Assembly: GCA_916700875.1 (NCBI GenBank)
Contig: CAKAKS010000004.1
Coordinates: 16,355,444 to 16,419,443 of the forward strand
Source: Sebastes aleutianus
Lineage: Eukaryota > Chordata > Actinopteri > Perciformes > Sebastidae
DNA length: 64,000 bases
Direction of reading: 5' to 3'
Position 1 is the stretch's first letter. Each line of letters begins with the position of its first letter. Position numbers and translations under genes: made by a program. Under the pieces are notes generated by a model that saw only the letters and a program-made list of their open reading frames with translations, made no database searches and had not been told where the DNA came from. Positions 1 to 12,800 of the stretch are shown piece after piece.

Positions 1-610
1 TATGTTTTAAAATTTTTTTTTTTTTTATTTGCTCTCAAGTCCGTTTCACACCGCCGGAGTCGGGGACGCAGCTGAAAGAAGGCTGAAATAGTCACACATG
101 CCTTATATTTATCAAAGTGCATAGTGAAGTGCAATCCATTCTATTTTTAAAGCTACTTACTCTATATAATCATTGCCCCATCAAGAGGATGAAATCTACC
201 TTTTGAGTTTTCAGTTAAATTAATAAATCTTTTAATTTAAGCATTCACAAATCGGCAATTTTCTTCTAATATTATAGTTTGCTCTTGGTTTTGTAAAATG
301 TGCCGCTCTGCTGACAGTAGTCCATGTTTGTGATTGGTCACGTGCTGCAAACACCGCCTCGGCCTCTGAAACCCTGGGTTGACTTACCGAGTTGATAAGC
401 ACCGTCGTAGGACCGTTTAGCGGGATCACGTTTGTTAGGGTTAGTTAAGCCAGATGGCGATAATTTACCCTGGGTATGTTGAGCTCTCTACGTAATACAG
501 GCCTCAGAAAGTCCAGTTTTTTGTATGTGTTCACTTAAATACAGCATCAGTTCCTCATATAAATCACAAGCCACTGTAGTAGTGACCATTTGATGATGTT
601 TCTCCTTCAG
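1..610 (+). other. Intron of oxsr1 (5' part of window)
   Basis: This stretch lies upstream of the first recognisable oxsr1 exon and ends in a pyrimidine-rich tract and CAG acceptor at 608-610. I found no other exon in it. The short open frame on the minus strand at 232-429 has no family resemblance. Confidence 0.6.
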
Positions 611-2267
611 GTTTTCCAGACTCCTGAGCCTTCAAGTAGTCAACTCCACCCGACGGCCGCAGGTCAGGCAGAACTATCTCAGCATGCAGGCCAGGTTCCA
701 CTGCAGCCCACACGAGTCAACGCTCAACCCACTGCCACGGCTACGTCTCCCACAGCAGGCGTACCCGCTGCTGCTGCTGTTCCCACACAGGTTAGTCTAA
801 TACTCTCTTAAAAATAATGTTTTTTTAAAGCTTTCACTCTACTCAAATGTATTTCTCTGTATTTTGGCAGGCGCTAGCTGGCACGGGGGATGTCAAGGCT
901 CCCATTAGTTTGGTATTAAGGTTAAGGTATGTTTCCCCATTACCACGTGAATTATCTAAGTTCCATCACTTCTATGTACCTGATATCTTTGTTTATCAAC
1001 CAACAAACCACAAACTTAACTCCTCTGATCTGGTCTTTCTTCAGAAATTCAAAGAAGGAGCTAAATGACATCCGCTTTGAATTCATGCCAGGAAGAGGTA
1101 AGTGGAGTTTCTTTTATTAATCAAAACCCGACCTCTGTTTTCTGGTGTCATCAAGTAGATTAAAAAATGTCCTGAGGTTAAGACTTCTTGGCTGCGGATG
1201 CACCATTTTGTGTAATCAGTAAGGGAAACTGACAATATACACCTCGTGTTTTGTTAAACTCGTTTTGCAGCTTCAGCTTTCCATCACAGCAGCCAAAATA
1301 AATGAGTACACATAGGCCTGAATTCCTGGAAAACCAGTTAATTTCAATATTTATCAGCACTGAGAACTATAGATGCTGAAACACAGCTTAGAGTATTTTT
1401 TCCCCAAAACCATTATCAGCTATTTTTGCAATTGTATCAGGAACCCGAATGTTGTGGAAATGTTTAACCCACACTTATGCCCTGTTAATATGTAATTTTT
1501 TATTTTTATTTTAACTAATTTTATGCTCTGACCTGTCAGACACAGCAGACGGTGTGTCTCAGGAGCTGGTGTCAGCAGGCCTGGTGGACGGGAGGGACTT
1601 AGTAATAGGTCAGTGATAACAGAAAAACATTCCTCTGCCCCTACAGCACACACAATATTATGTGTTTTTTTCCTACCTGAAGGTCAATGTGCTATGCCAT
1701 ATGCTAAAAAAACATTTTCTCAATCTCACATTGTCTCACATTTTCCTCTCTTAAACATTTTTGTTTGTGTTCATTTGGCTGAAACATTGTCTTTTTTTCA
1801 GTCGCTGCAAATTTGCAGAAAATAGTTGATGAGCCTCAATCCAATAAAAATGTCACTTTCAAACTGGTGAGTGCTACAACTTCATCTTTAAACAACAGCA
1901 CTTGTTTCTAATAAATCACTTATATACATTTTTTGGGGGTTGTAGTTTTGTTTAGTTTAATAAAATGAGTAGTACACCTTTTGTTTTACCGTATTCCCAC
2001 ACCGCATTTTTGCATCACACTGGTGAGAAACGGCTTTTACTCACCAAATCTGCGTATGTTTGAGGTCTAATAAACGCGTTGAGTGTAGATATCTTCCTCA
2101 TAAAATATTTGCAAGGCTGATTTTTGCAACACAGTTGACTTTAATTCTTCGCTGCCTTCATTGCTCACTACTTTCTATTCTTATTTTCACAGGCCTCTGG
2201 AACTGAGGGATCTGAAATACCAGATGACATCAAATTGATGGGCTTTGCTCAGCTCAGCATTAGTTAA
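611..2267 (+). CDS. oxsr1: OSR1 kinase (oxidative stress-responsive 1), last six exons
   Basis: Six exons are visible: 611-790, 871-926, 1045-1097, 1540-1608, 1802-1866 and 2193-2267 (TAA). They join in phase with GT-AG borders and give the last 165 residues; the kinase domain lies to the left of the window. The first exon is a Ser/Pro/Ala/Gln-rich linker. The rest is the CCT/PF2 domain with motifs such as RNSKKELNDIRFEF, SQELVSAGLVDGRD, VAANLQKIVDEPQSN and the C-terminal end GFAQLSIS. In known OSR1/SPAK kinases this domain binds RFx[V/I] peptides in WNK kinases and SLC12 cation-chloride cotransporters, placing the enzyme in cytoplasmic volume and ion control. The EPQSN stretch and SIS ending favour OXSR1 over its paralogue STK39. 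In mammals the next genes are SLC22A13 and SLC22A14, which fits what follows here. Confidence 0.93.
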
Positions 2268-5200
2268 ACTGTTGTACTACCTGGGACCGTGACTTGCCTA
2301 AAAAATGTGAAAATAATAAAAAAAATAGTTAAATGCATTTTTTCTTTCTATGGCTGTAAAGAAACCACTACTGCCAAAGAAAACAGTACCGTTTTGTCAT
2401 CCATAGGATTATACTACGCCGCCTCGTTGAATTTTGTGGTCAGCTGAAGTATGAGAGCGTACAGTTTAAGAATCACTCAACAAAAAAAAAAGGTTTACAG
2501 CGTATATGTAGAAGGATGCAAGTATCTACAACAAACAGTTTTCACTTCTGGTCTCCCTCATCCTGTTATTTTTTTCTCTCTAATATGTGATGCATTTGCA
2601 CAATCTGAACTAACGCCCTTGAATCTTGATAAGTGTAACAATGCCTTATATTCATCAGAACTACTGAATGCACGTTTTTGGGGGAAGTCCCCAGTTACCA
2701 TATGGAGCATTATGTTGTCTGAAATGTACAAATATGGTTTCAGCTGCTCACGTCAAACTTTTTACTTCACTTCTCTACTCCCAACAGCAACAATCTTTAG
2801 AGGATAAAGCAAGGTTTATTCTGTATTTTTCTTATTGTCTACAAATGCAATGAAAACCAACAGTGTGTTAGTCTCTCACTGTAGAGGTAACAAGTAATAT
2901 ATAACATGGCAAAATAATTTCCTGAAACAGCTGGGCACTGTAGTTTTTATCAAACATTACTCAAACAGAAGTAAATGGTGCATTTGTTGGGGACTATTTT
3001 CAGCTGCGGATTAATACACATTTGGTGTTCTAGTGAGTATTCACAGCAGCAGCAGGAGGGTGTATATACTGTATATTGACTCAAAATAAACTACGGTAAC
3101 ACTTTATAATAACCATCATAAGTGGTAAATTGTTGTTAAACTTAGTTAATAGGTATTTTACTGTTAACAAACAATGAAAGTATAATTAATAATGTTTACT
3201 AGTAATGCTTTAATTTCTGTTATTTTATCATTAAATTGTGTAATATGAAATGATTAGTTTACAAATTATATATTGTATCATTGCTGATAACAATTACATT
3301 CTGATTACATTAGTAAAGTATTAACAGTTTATTGTTGTACATATAACATTTTATATACTATATTAAGTATTCGTTAACGATTACCAAACAATTTGTAAAC
3401 TTTTAAGACATTTTTGTAAAACATCTATGAACATTACATATAGATAGATGGATCAGAAACCAATTATCTTGACAAAGTAAATAATCTTAATAATGTTTAT
3501 TGATGCTTTACAAAGTATTTATTAAACATTTAACAAGGTATTATAATCAGCAGTTGAAATGTTATAATAGCCATGCAAATAATGTTTATAGATGGTTTTA
3601 CAAACCAGTTATTAACTATTAACAAAGTGTTACAATATCTGGTAATGTTCATAAGATGTTTTACAAATTTCTTAAAGGTTTACAAATCATTAACAAATCC
3701 TTAAAATAGTATATAAAATATTAAAATGTGTGCAACAATAAACTTTTAAAATATCATTTATAGCATTACTAATAATTAGAAAACATTAATTATAATTTCA
3801 TGGTTTGTTAACAGTATAAATAAAAACATTACTTATACTACAGTGCCCATCATGTCACCCAGTGCAACGGTGTGGCTCAATTAAGCATTTTTTAATAGTT
3901 TTTTGGGCAACAATAAGACAATACGAAAAATAATGAATAAGTCTCATCCTTTTAAGTATTGATACAACCAGCATTATTAGAAATGAAAGTATCCTGATGA
4001 AAGAGATAAACGTGAGACGACTTAATGAAGCTGGTTTCAAAATATTACTCATATTTTAGGTAGTAGAGAAAGTGCTTCAAATTGATATAAACTTCAACAA
4101 ATTTACCTAATTATAAAACTTAGATTATTATGGAAATGGAGTGCAAGATAGCATTGACTTTTGTCTTTATTTTTACAGAGGATACTGGCCTGAGGTCCTT
4201 TTTTTGCAAAATTGATTATATGATTAAATTAAAGTAAAAAGTTTAACGACAGCTGAAACCACAAGTGTTGTATGAGCAGATGTGTCTGTCTGTCTGTCGG
4301 TATTAGTTTGTGTCTGTTTGGAATCAGTTTCTCAAATTCGTAAAGAAAGAAAGAAGAAGACTTAAGTGCATTTTTGTTTATGTGGATGAAGCATAAGTAC
4401 TTGATTTAACCTCTAGTATGTAAATAATATTTGGCTTTGATTTGTTTTTATACTGGTGTTTCACTCTTGGCCTTTTTTCTGTCCTATGACACGATTGTGG
4501 GTTGCGGCGCTGCGTGAAGGAAGATGACGACACTGCAAATTTGGCTTTGAATTCATTTTGCGGGACATTATGTCATGTATGACACTTATTTACATAAAAG
4601 AAAAAGTCAGCTTTTCCCTTTTTGCCTTTGAAAAGTTTGAACATATTTAATCGTGGAGCCACAGCTGTCCTGATGCACTGCTTAACGCCACCTTAAATTT
4701 CCCCCAATTTTGAGCAGAGTAACCACAAATTTGTCTCCAACTCTAAACAATACCAAGTGGAGGCCGTTTACAGTACTTATTTTAAATCTGAAATGCCAGC
4801 AAGGTTTTACTCTTTCATTTGGTGATAATGCGATAACCCTCCAGATGCCATATTGATAAAATGTTCTAAGGAAATCTTTGTATTTTGACTTTAAACATGT
4901 TAAATTTTACGCTAGCCTTAAATTGAGAAGTTTTTTTTTTTTTTACATAATGTCGAGGTGTCTTTCGTTCTTGTTATTCGTGAGGATACCTGTTCTCCCC
5001 AAAGGAGCGACAAAGTCAGCAACCCAATGTTACTCTTACGTTTCTGAACTGCAGTATTTGGTGCCATTCTCCTGGTTCAGTCTGCAGCTGACAGCAGACA
5101 AGTACAGGATAAGTGTGTGTGAGTGAATGTATGTATGTATGTGTGTTGCGTAGATTGAAGAGTTAATGGCTTTGTTCTCATCATTTCTCCAACAGTCTCT

Positions 5201-5420
5201 TCTGTCCGGCTTACATGTAGTCTAACAAAGCTGTAGCAACTGAACAGATTACCGGCAAAAAAACACTTTTGTCCAGGCAATAACTCATCAAGGCTGTAAT
5301 ATATTTGAATTTTCCACCTGTTTTTAGTTTTTTTTTCATTCTTTCATTTGCTCTATTTTTGATCGTTTTGGAGTTCAAAGCATGTTTCTCTTGATTATTT
5401 TTAATCAATAAAGAATGAGC
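2268..5420 (+). other. oxsr1: oxsr1 3' UTR / downstream region
   Basis: Non-coding sequence follows the oxsr1 stop. Candidate polyadenylation signals (AATAAA) occur at 2315-2320, 3085-3090 and 5407-5412, so the 3' UTR could be about 60 bases or up to about 3 kb. No protein of recognisable family is encoded. Which signal is used cannot be told from sequence. Confidence 0.5.
3092..3840. repeat. AT-rich interspersed repeat
   Basis: About 750 bases of very AT-rich sequence begin with GGTAACACTTTATAATAACC. Internally it repeats short variants of 'aatgtttat..atg.tttacaaa...ttaacaa'. The opening GGTAACACTT recalls the ends of the inverted-repeat element at 12135-12786, but I could not find a matching right end, so class and borders are uncertain. 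Confidence 0.4.
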
Positions 5421-5610
5421 ATATCAGCCCCTCCTGTGTACTTTTTTTTTTTTTTAATTGTGTACCATTACGTGTCATTTTGTTCCTGTAAATAAATAAA
5501 TGTTTATAGAAATTAATATTACAGCGAGGACTAGACACTGAACTGACACCAGAGCAACTTTAGGTAAGTTCCCTTTTGGACTTTATACATGGTCTTACTC
5601 TTGCCCTAAG

Positions 5611-5613
<3 letters not shown>

Positions 5614-5644
<31 letters not shown>
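5614..5644. repeat. (CT)n microsatellite
   Basis: An uninterrupted CT dinucleotide run of about 15 units in the intergenic region. Confidence 0.9.
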
Positions 5645-5646
<2 letters not shown>

Positions 5647-5833
5647 ATGAAGTTATATTACTCAATTAGTAATTATTTTATAGCTCTTTAACAGTATAAA
5701 CGCAAGGATTTTATCCTCTGCTCTCACTGACTTCCAAGGTTACTGTTCTCACTATCTTTATGACTGCAATTGTCCTTTTACAACACTTTCACCCAGATAA
5801 AGTCCATATGTCTATATGTTCTTCTAAACATTA

Positions 5834-6150
5834 AAGGGGCACTCCAGCCGTTCAGTATAGCACTTTTAAGAGATTGAACCTTTTTAAATGGTAAAAAATA
5901 TACAGACTTTTAGTCCCTAGTATGGATCAAATCTTCCAAAACCCTAGATCCTACAATCCCCATAATGCATCTCGACAGCTTCTCTTCATTAGAACCACCA
6001 TGTCTGGTAAATGCTGATATCTTTTACGGTCTACTTTCCCAGTTTATAACACAGGCTCTATGCCTGATCTGAGATAACCCTGATGACATCACTTTCCTAG
6101 CTTTGACAAAGCTTTTTCAGACTTACAGAGGACGTTATACAACTGTTCGG
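5834..6150. repeat. Partial TTAA-flanked interspersed repeat
   Basis: The sequence after 'cattaaaggggcactccagccg' looks like the left end of a short non-autonomous element next to a TTAA. No matching inverted right end was found before 6150, so this is probably a fragment. The class is unassigned. Confidence 0.3.
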
Positions 6151-7310
6151 TAACACTTCATTTTACAGGTCTGCAAATATCATGGTAATTAGATGATAAT
6201 TAGCAAGTAACCTATTTGAAGTTTCTGTGGAATTACAGCCAAATTACCCCAATATTTACTTAAAAAAATAATCCAAAATTACTTTATTATAAAAGTTATT
6301 TAAAGGGACTATTTGTAACTTTCAGAAATGCTTCTTAACAGCGACACCTGTGGCCGTGAAATCAACGAAAGTCAGCATCGGGCTCGCGCTTGGTCGCTCT
6401 CAATATACCTGAACGAGCATCGCTCAAAACAGTGAGGCGACACAAGTCAACTAAAACCACAATATCACTCTATATTTCAGCTGCTTGGCAGTAATGTTAG
6501 CTGACCAGACGAAGGTCTCTCCATGAACATGATTTAGATCTGATCCTAGTGTTGGCTTTTCCTGCCTAAGTGCAGGCTGATGCAGCGGAGCTCTGCAGCG
6601 AGTCTCCTCTGCTCTCTCCGCCCGCAGCCGGAGAGAGCAGAGGAGACACCGGCACCCAGTCGGTAACGAGAAGCCTACGTAAATCTCTGTAGAGCTCTGT
6701 CACTTCACAAGACACGGAAAACCTCTGTTGGTCTGGAGGAGCTGCAGCAGTTATTTCTGCACAAACGTCCCCTGTGCATTCACTAGATATTCTCAGAGCT
6801 AAACTAACTCTTCTGCAGTGTGGAGTGAGCGCGCGTTCACGTCTAGAGGTGGAGCGAGCTGAGCTGTCTGAGTGAAGGCGAGCAGGCAGAGGAGGAGGGT
6901 ACAGCGGCTACACGCGAACGCGCATATGCGAGCGCGCATGTGTGACGACCCGCTACATGTATGCGCGTACAAAGTTACAAATAGTCCCTTTAATGATTAT
7001 ATGCTTAAATGGCATATAATGGTTAAAATAGGGCCCTTAGGCTTGAGAAGTGGCTGCTCTTCATCGGAGGATGAAAACCAAAACTAATAGAAGACTCTTC
7101 TGATCATCAGGCACAAATCTCACCATTGTGTGACTTATTGTCTACACAAATGTAACCTGGTAGCTAATGTAATGATTCAGGGAGTTTTTTTAAGAAAATT
7201 CAAAGACGTTATTTGCTAATTATTATCTATTTATCAGCAGACATGAAAATAAAGCATATCAATTAACTTTGTATTCTTTTCCTGGAAATGTTCTAAATAA
7301 TATCATCAAT
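6151..7310. mobile_element. Truncated MITE interrupted by a second element
   Basis: The left end, GGTAACACTTCATTTTACAGG at about 6152, matches the left end of the complete element at 12135-12786. The inner parts also correspond: the stretch with 'gcttgagaagtggctgctcttcatcggagg' near 7040 is the reverse complement of part of that element. The copy is split by a younger insertion at 6304-6989 and loses similarity after about 7310. It is a non-coding DNA transposon remnant. Confidence 0.7.
6304..6989. mobile_element. TTAA-targeting MITE (AGGGAC family)
   Basis: A 686-base non-coding element begins AGGGACTATTTGTAAC and ends with its inverted copy GTTACAAATAGTCCCT. It is bounded on both sides by TTAA (6300-6303 and 6990-6993). 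Related copies lie in intron 8 of transporter genes C-F. TTAA duplication is the piggyBac hallmark, but the terminal bases are not the usual piggyBac ones, so the superfamily is an inference. It sits inside an older MITE. Confidence 0.8.
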
Positions 7311-7845
7311 TAATCTTTTTTATTGTACTTATCTTATTTACTCATTTTACTTAATGTATCTTACTTTATTGTTATTCTATTAGGCACTGGTGCTAGAAAT
7401 AGTACTTTTTATTTTATACACTTGAACTTGTTGTAATTTTGCGTAATCTCTGGCACAAGAATCTCCTGGTATATTCTAATGAGCCTGCAGGCGATGTACT
7501 GTATGGGGAGCCAAATTTGAATGGCAGCCCACAAAAAAACTGCCTGGGTCGTCTTCTTTGATCGTTTGTGTACAAATATGTGCACAAGCACTGAAAACGT
7601 TTTTCATATGCCGCCTTTCAAGATAGGCAAATGGGAACTTATTTTTCTTCCCAGCTCACACCCTCCAGGTAGTTATTTTGATATATCACATTATACTGTG
7701 TACTTTTGACTTAAAGAGTAGATGAGACGTGGACTACTTTGTGTTTTTTGCAGCAGCGTCCCTGTCCTGTTGCAGCCTGTGGAGCCAGACAGAAGAAAGA
7801 AAATAAGAAAATGTATCGTGTGTGCTGGGAAGAAATATATATTTA

Positions 7846-9460
7846 GGGCCCGAGCACCGAGAGTGATCCGAATTTGCTAGGTATATGTAGCATGTTGAGA
7901 CGTGTAAAAAAAAAAGAAGCTATTTGGAGGTATACCGTAAACTCGACAGGAAGTCGGCCATATAGAATCTTCATATTGAGTTGTTTTTTTTACCATGTCC
8001 AGGCGCTGTACTTTAACGAGCTCCTCCTAAAGATTTAACCTGATCAACTTCAAATTTGGTCAGTAGTATCTTAAGACCTTTGTGATGAAAAGTTGCTCAA
8101 AGATCAAAAAGTTATCGAACTGTGTTGCCATGGCGTGGCCGCGAAAAAGAACCTTTCGCCCAAAAAAAGGAAGTTTTTGTAACTTCGGCGTACATTAACT
8201 AATCTGCTCCAAATTTCTAACGTGTGATAAAAGTCCCTGTCTGACGACATCCACATGCAAATTTGGGCTGAAGTCAAAACGCCACCTAGTGGTAAGAGGA
8301 AATATCATGTTTTACATGTTGATGTACTCTGCCTCACAAATTAATCAGATCCACCTGCAATTAGGTCAGAAAAGCTTTAAGATATTGATGATGCTTCCCT
8401 TTTGAAAATTGTGAGTTTTTATCAGCGGCGTCGTGGCAGCATGGCGAAATTTAATGAGTCGCCATGAACAAACAAATTAAATACGTTTGATGAGCGTCCC
8501 GGCTTGAAGACATCTACAGTCCAATTTTGAATCATACTCATAGCGCCACCTAGTGGCAACAGGAAGTTACAGGGGCTATATATTGGCGTACTACTCTTAG
8601 CATATTAACCAGATCCACCTCAAATTTGGTCACAAAAATGGTAAGACTTTCATGATGCCAGACGGAGAAGCTTTTGAGTTTTCGTGAAATGCTGTTGCCG
8701 TGGCGGTGCATTTTTCGCCATCAAACAGGAAGTTGTTTCTGAGGGATTAGGGTTGCTTAAAAACAAACGAAACTTGGCACACTCATTAAAAGTGCTAAAA
8801 TGTGTTAAGGTATATGGTTTTTGTGCTTGGGTGTGGCAAGTGGGCTCAATAGCGTCCCTGACAAAACTTCCTACAGATTTAACCCGATGAACTTCAGATT
8901 TGGTCATTACGACCTAAAGGCCTTTGTGATGAAAAGTTGCTCAAATTGTGAGTTTTCGCGAAACGGTGTTGACGTGGCGTGGCGGAGAATTTACATAAAT
9001 CGTGATTAAACGACAAACTGTTGTAACTGTTGACGGTACTTGGTCAAATCTGCCCCAAACTTGACCTACTTCATAGCAGTTCAAGCCTGAGGACATCTAA
9101 ATGGCAATATTGGTTCATAGTCATAGCGCCACCTACTGGCAACAGGAAGACAGCCCTATGTGACAAACATCATCTGATTTACATGAAATTTACATTTTGT
9201 GATCTACACTTGATATAGAGCAACATAATGCATTTTTAGCGCGTGTTCTCTGGCGCCACATGGTGGACACAGGAAGTGGTGAAAAATTTGCAATCCATCA
9301 TTTCCTGTGCCACTCAATCCACGCAGGAAATGACGTCTAACTTGTGCGTGCAGTGTCAGATGGTCACAGAAATGTAGGGCTGCGTCGATCGGCGTCCTGC
9401 AAGTAGCCCCGACGTGCGCGAAGGTGCGAGGGCCCGATCATCGCTGCTTGCAGCTTTAGT
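7846..9460. mobile_element. GGGCCCGAGC...GGGCCCGATC interspersed repeat with internal subrepeats
   Basis: The block opens 'gggcccgagcaccgagag' and closes 'gagggcccgatcatcgctg' followed by 'cttgcagctttag'. Inside, blocks recur that contain 'gcgccacctagtggcaac' and 'aggaagt' (near 8281, 8547, 9125 and 9251), alternating with 'aacttcaaatttggtcag'-like segments and 'gcctttgtgatgaaaagttgctcaaa' (near 8080 and 8930). The short open frames here are byproducts. It resembles a high-copy fish repeat, but I cannot name the superfamily. Confidence 0.6.
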
Positions 9461-9830
9461 TTTATTTGTTTTGGGAAATCACCAAATGTTTGTGACCAAT
9501 CAGAGAGAGGAGCTGCTGGTTTGTAGATTGTGGCCAAATGTGAACTCAGACTTTAAAGTGTGTTCCTGATAAGACTGTTTGAGCCCAAAATCAAGAGCTG
9601 ATGACGATAAGCTGCACAACAGCTGGACTTCAGTCTAAGGGATCCTGAGGTCACATATGATACTATTATACTTAGTCTGTGTGGTAGCAACTAAGCAGGT
9701 CATAACTGCACAGTGATTGTCAGTTTAAACATTAACTTGTGTGACAAGAGTCTAGCTGACTGTTGGTGGCTAGACACTGATAAAAGCTGTGCTGTCCCAC
9801 GCTGCACTCTGAGAACATCCAGATACCAAT
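9461..9830 (+). promoter_or_regulatory. 5' flank of transporter copy A
   Basis: About 370 bases separate the preceding repeat from the first ATG of copy A. They carry an HNF1-like site at 9724-9736. No TATA box at a convincing position is visible. The transcribed leader seems unrelated to that of copies B-H. Confidence 0.4.
9724..9736 (+). promoter_or_regulatory. HNF1-like site upstream of copy A
   Basis: TTTAAACATTAAC matches the HNF1 consensus GTTAATNATTAAC at 10 of 12 fixed positions and lies 95 bases before the ATG. Other array copies have a differently spelled site of equal quality at a similar distance. Binding is inferred, not shown. Confidence 0.5.
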
Positions 9831-12800
9831 ATGAGCAACTTCGGGCAGATCCTGAAGGAGATCGGGGAGTTTGGTTTGTTTCAGAAACGTTTAGTGGCTG
9901 CATTATGCATCCCCACTATGTTTATAGCTTTTGATGTGATTGGTCAGGTGTTTACGGGCATGAACTACCCACATCACTGTAACACTGACTGGATCTTGGA
10001 GCGTGGGCCAAACCTGACAGATGAGAAACAAAAAAATCTCACCCTCCCGGTGAACCAGGCTGGGAAGTATGAAAGCTGTGAAATGTTCACACCTGTGGAT
10101 TGGGGTTTGGAAACAATTGAAGCGTATAGGATTAACACTACAACTGGATGCATATATGGATCAGATTTTGAGGCACTCAAAGGTGCCTCCAGCATTGTTA
10201 CAGAGGTAAGAGATAGTTGTTTATACTCCCACAGAACACACTAACTTATCCATTCTTACTTATTGCGGTTTATGTCAGTTTTTTACTGTTAACTATTGTG
10301 GCAGCAGTTCTGGTCCTTGCTGCTGGTCAGCAGTGTTGCCAGATGTACGATAATTATCATATTTGTACGATAATTTTGCTCTCTTTACCATCAATAACGA
10401 CCAAAAGTGCCAAAATATATGATAATTTGACCATTTTGTGACGCTTACAAGTTGGTTTTAGTCTGTGCTGTCTCAATTTAATTAATTTCTGAATGAATTT
10501 GTACGTTGTTTAGGAATCTCTTCTCATGACCTTTTTTCCAGCCAATCACGCTTGGTGTAGGCTATGATGTTGAAGAATATGACTCGTGAGCATGGCTACT
10601 CAACGCTCATTTGAAGAGAGTTTGCGTGAGAGATAGCTTTGAATGCACCAGTAAGCCCAGTTATTTATTTAATTAGCTTAGCTTATGGCCTTAAATGTTT
10701 TCATGCTGAATATGAAAAGGCTTCCAGTCGGGCTATCTTGTAATTTAATTTGGTAATAGTCTATCTCTAAAAATGGTCAGACTTATGGACACATACCCTC
10801 TTCCATGCATCATGGCTACGTCAGCTTGCTTAAAAAACAACAATGAAAAAAACAAAGTTAGTAAATTTGTGAGCATGTGTAAAAAAAAAAGGGTTTAAAT
10901 ACATGTAAAACTACACATTTACGCCTATTTGTTCTCATGGTTATTACTCAAAATATGATCATTTGAAGCCTCTGGTACGATAGTTTCCCATCTGGCAATG
11001 CTGCTGGTCAGCAATAGGTTGGTTTGTTTAACATATTGATAAAAATCACAACATAAAATGATACACAAGTGGAAACAACACATTTTAAAACTTAATAACA
11101 TTAAGTTTTCAATACTACAATTACAACTAATTGGAATGATTTACATCCATTCAATAGCAGCACAACATTAGCAGTAGAACAGGCTCACAACACTTTGTTG
11201 AGATTTGTCGACACAACTGAAATTGCATTTTCAGTTCTTAAAAAGTTGTTCTTAGTTAGGTGTTTTTGTTGTCTTCTCCTTTCACCATCCTTCCTGTTAT
11301 CAGTTCAACCTGGTGTGTGACAGGAGCAGTTTGATTCAGGCTTCACAGTCCATCTACATGTTCGGTCTTCTGATTGGAGCGCTGGTGTTGGGGCAGATGG
11401 CTGACAGGTGCACATTCACTCCCTCCTTTATTGTGCTTGATACTTGTGATTCTGAACTGGTTGCTTTTTACTTTTACATCAACTGAGCATCAATAGAAGT
11501 TCATTTTAACAATTTAAAGATTTATACATGCAGTGTATCATGTCTTATGGGAAGGAAAGATTTATATACATCTCCAAACAAAACTCAAGCACCAATGCTC
11601 TTCTCTTCTCGTTTTAGGTTCGGTCGACGCTTTGTGGTCCTACTGTCACTCCTTCTCCTGCTGTTGTTTGGTGTCGGCGCTGGTTTCTCACCCAACGTCT
11701 ATGTTTATGTGCTTCTGAAATTTTTAAGTGGCTTCTCCGTTTCAGGCATTCTTGTTAATGCATTTGTGATAGGTAGGTTAAACGTCTTCATTTGTTCTTC
11801 AGGAAGAAATTCTACACATAGCATCTTTAAGCGATTGATAGATTTGAGTGAGACAGGCACTAACACAAACTTTGAAAAGGAAATGGCTAGGGTTAATGCA
11901 GTTGATTGAGTTTGAGTTTAAAAACATCAAGGGCCTGATCATAATGTACGTGTTGACATTCTCAGCTGAAACCCATCACAAACTACAAGTCAACTGACTT
12001 TCATTTTAATTTGACAAATAACATCACATTTTGTGTTAAGTTAGGCTGTGGTTTGTTGTCTTGTTGCAGCCCCACAGAGGGAAGAAAACACAATTCTTTT
12101 TAGCAGTTTACTTTATAATCAGCAACACAAAGTGTGGTAACACTTCATTTTACAGGTCCTTAAATTTCATGGTAATAATTAGCAAGTAACCTATTTGAAA
12201 TTTCTTTGGAATTACTGCCAAACTACCCCAATACAGTATTTACCTCAAAATGTATGTAATGGAAATTACTTTATTATAAACATTATTTAATAATTATATT
12301 CCGCTATTTCCCAATAGCTGATCATTTATTTAATATATTTCCAGGAAAAGAATACAAAGTTAATTGATATGCTTTATTTCCATGTCTGCTGATAAATAGA
12401 TCATAATTAGCAAATAACTTCTTTGAAATGTCTTAAAAAACTCCCTGAATCATGACATTAGCTACCAGGCCACATTTGTGTAGACCATGAGTCACACAAT
12501 TGTGAGATTTGTGCCTGATCAGAAGTGTCTTCTATTAGTTTTGGTTTTCCACCTCCGATGAAGAGCAGCGCACAGCCGCTTCTCAAGCCTAATGGCCCTA
12601 TTTTAATGATTATATGCAATTTTAGCATGTCATTATTAAATAATGTTTTTAATAAAGTATTTTTTTATAAATTTTGAGGTACATATTAGGGTAATTTGGC
12701 AGTAATTCCACAGAAATTTCAAACTGGTTACTTGCTAATTATCACCTAATTACCATGAAATTTGCGGACCTGTAAAATGTGTTACCCAAAGTGCGTCTGT

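Noticed and set aside
611..2267. STK39 (SPAK) instead of OXSR1
   Set aside because: The CCT domain is shared, but the EPQSN segment, SIS terminus and SLC22A13 neighbours fit OXSR1 better.
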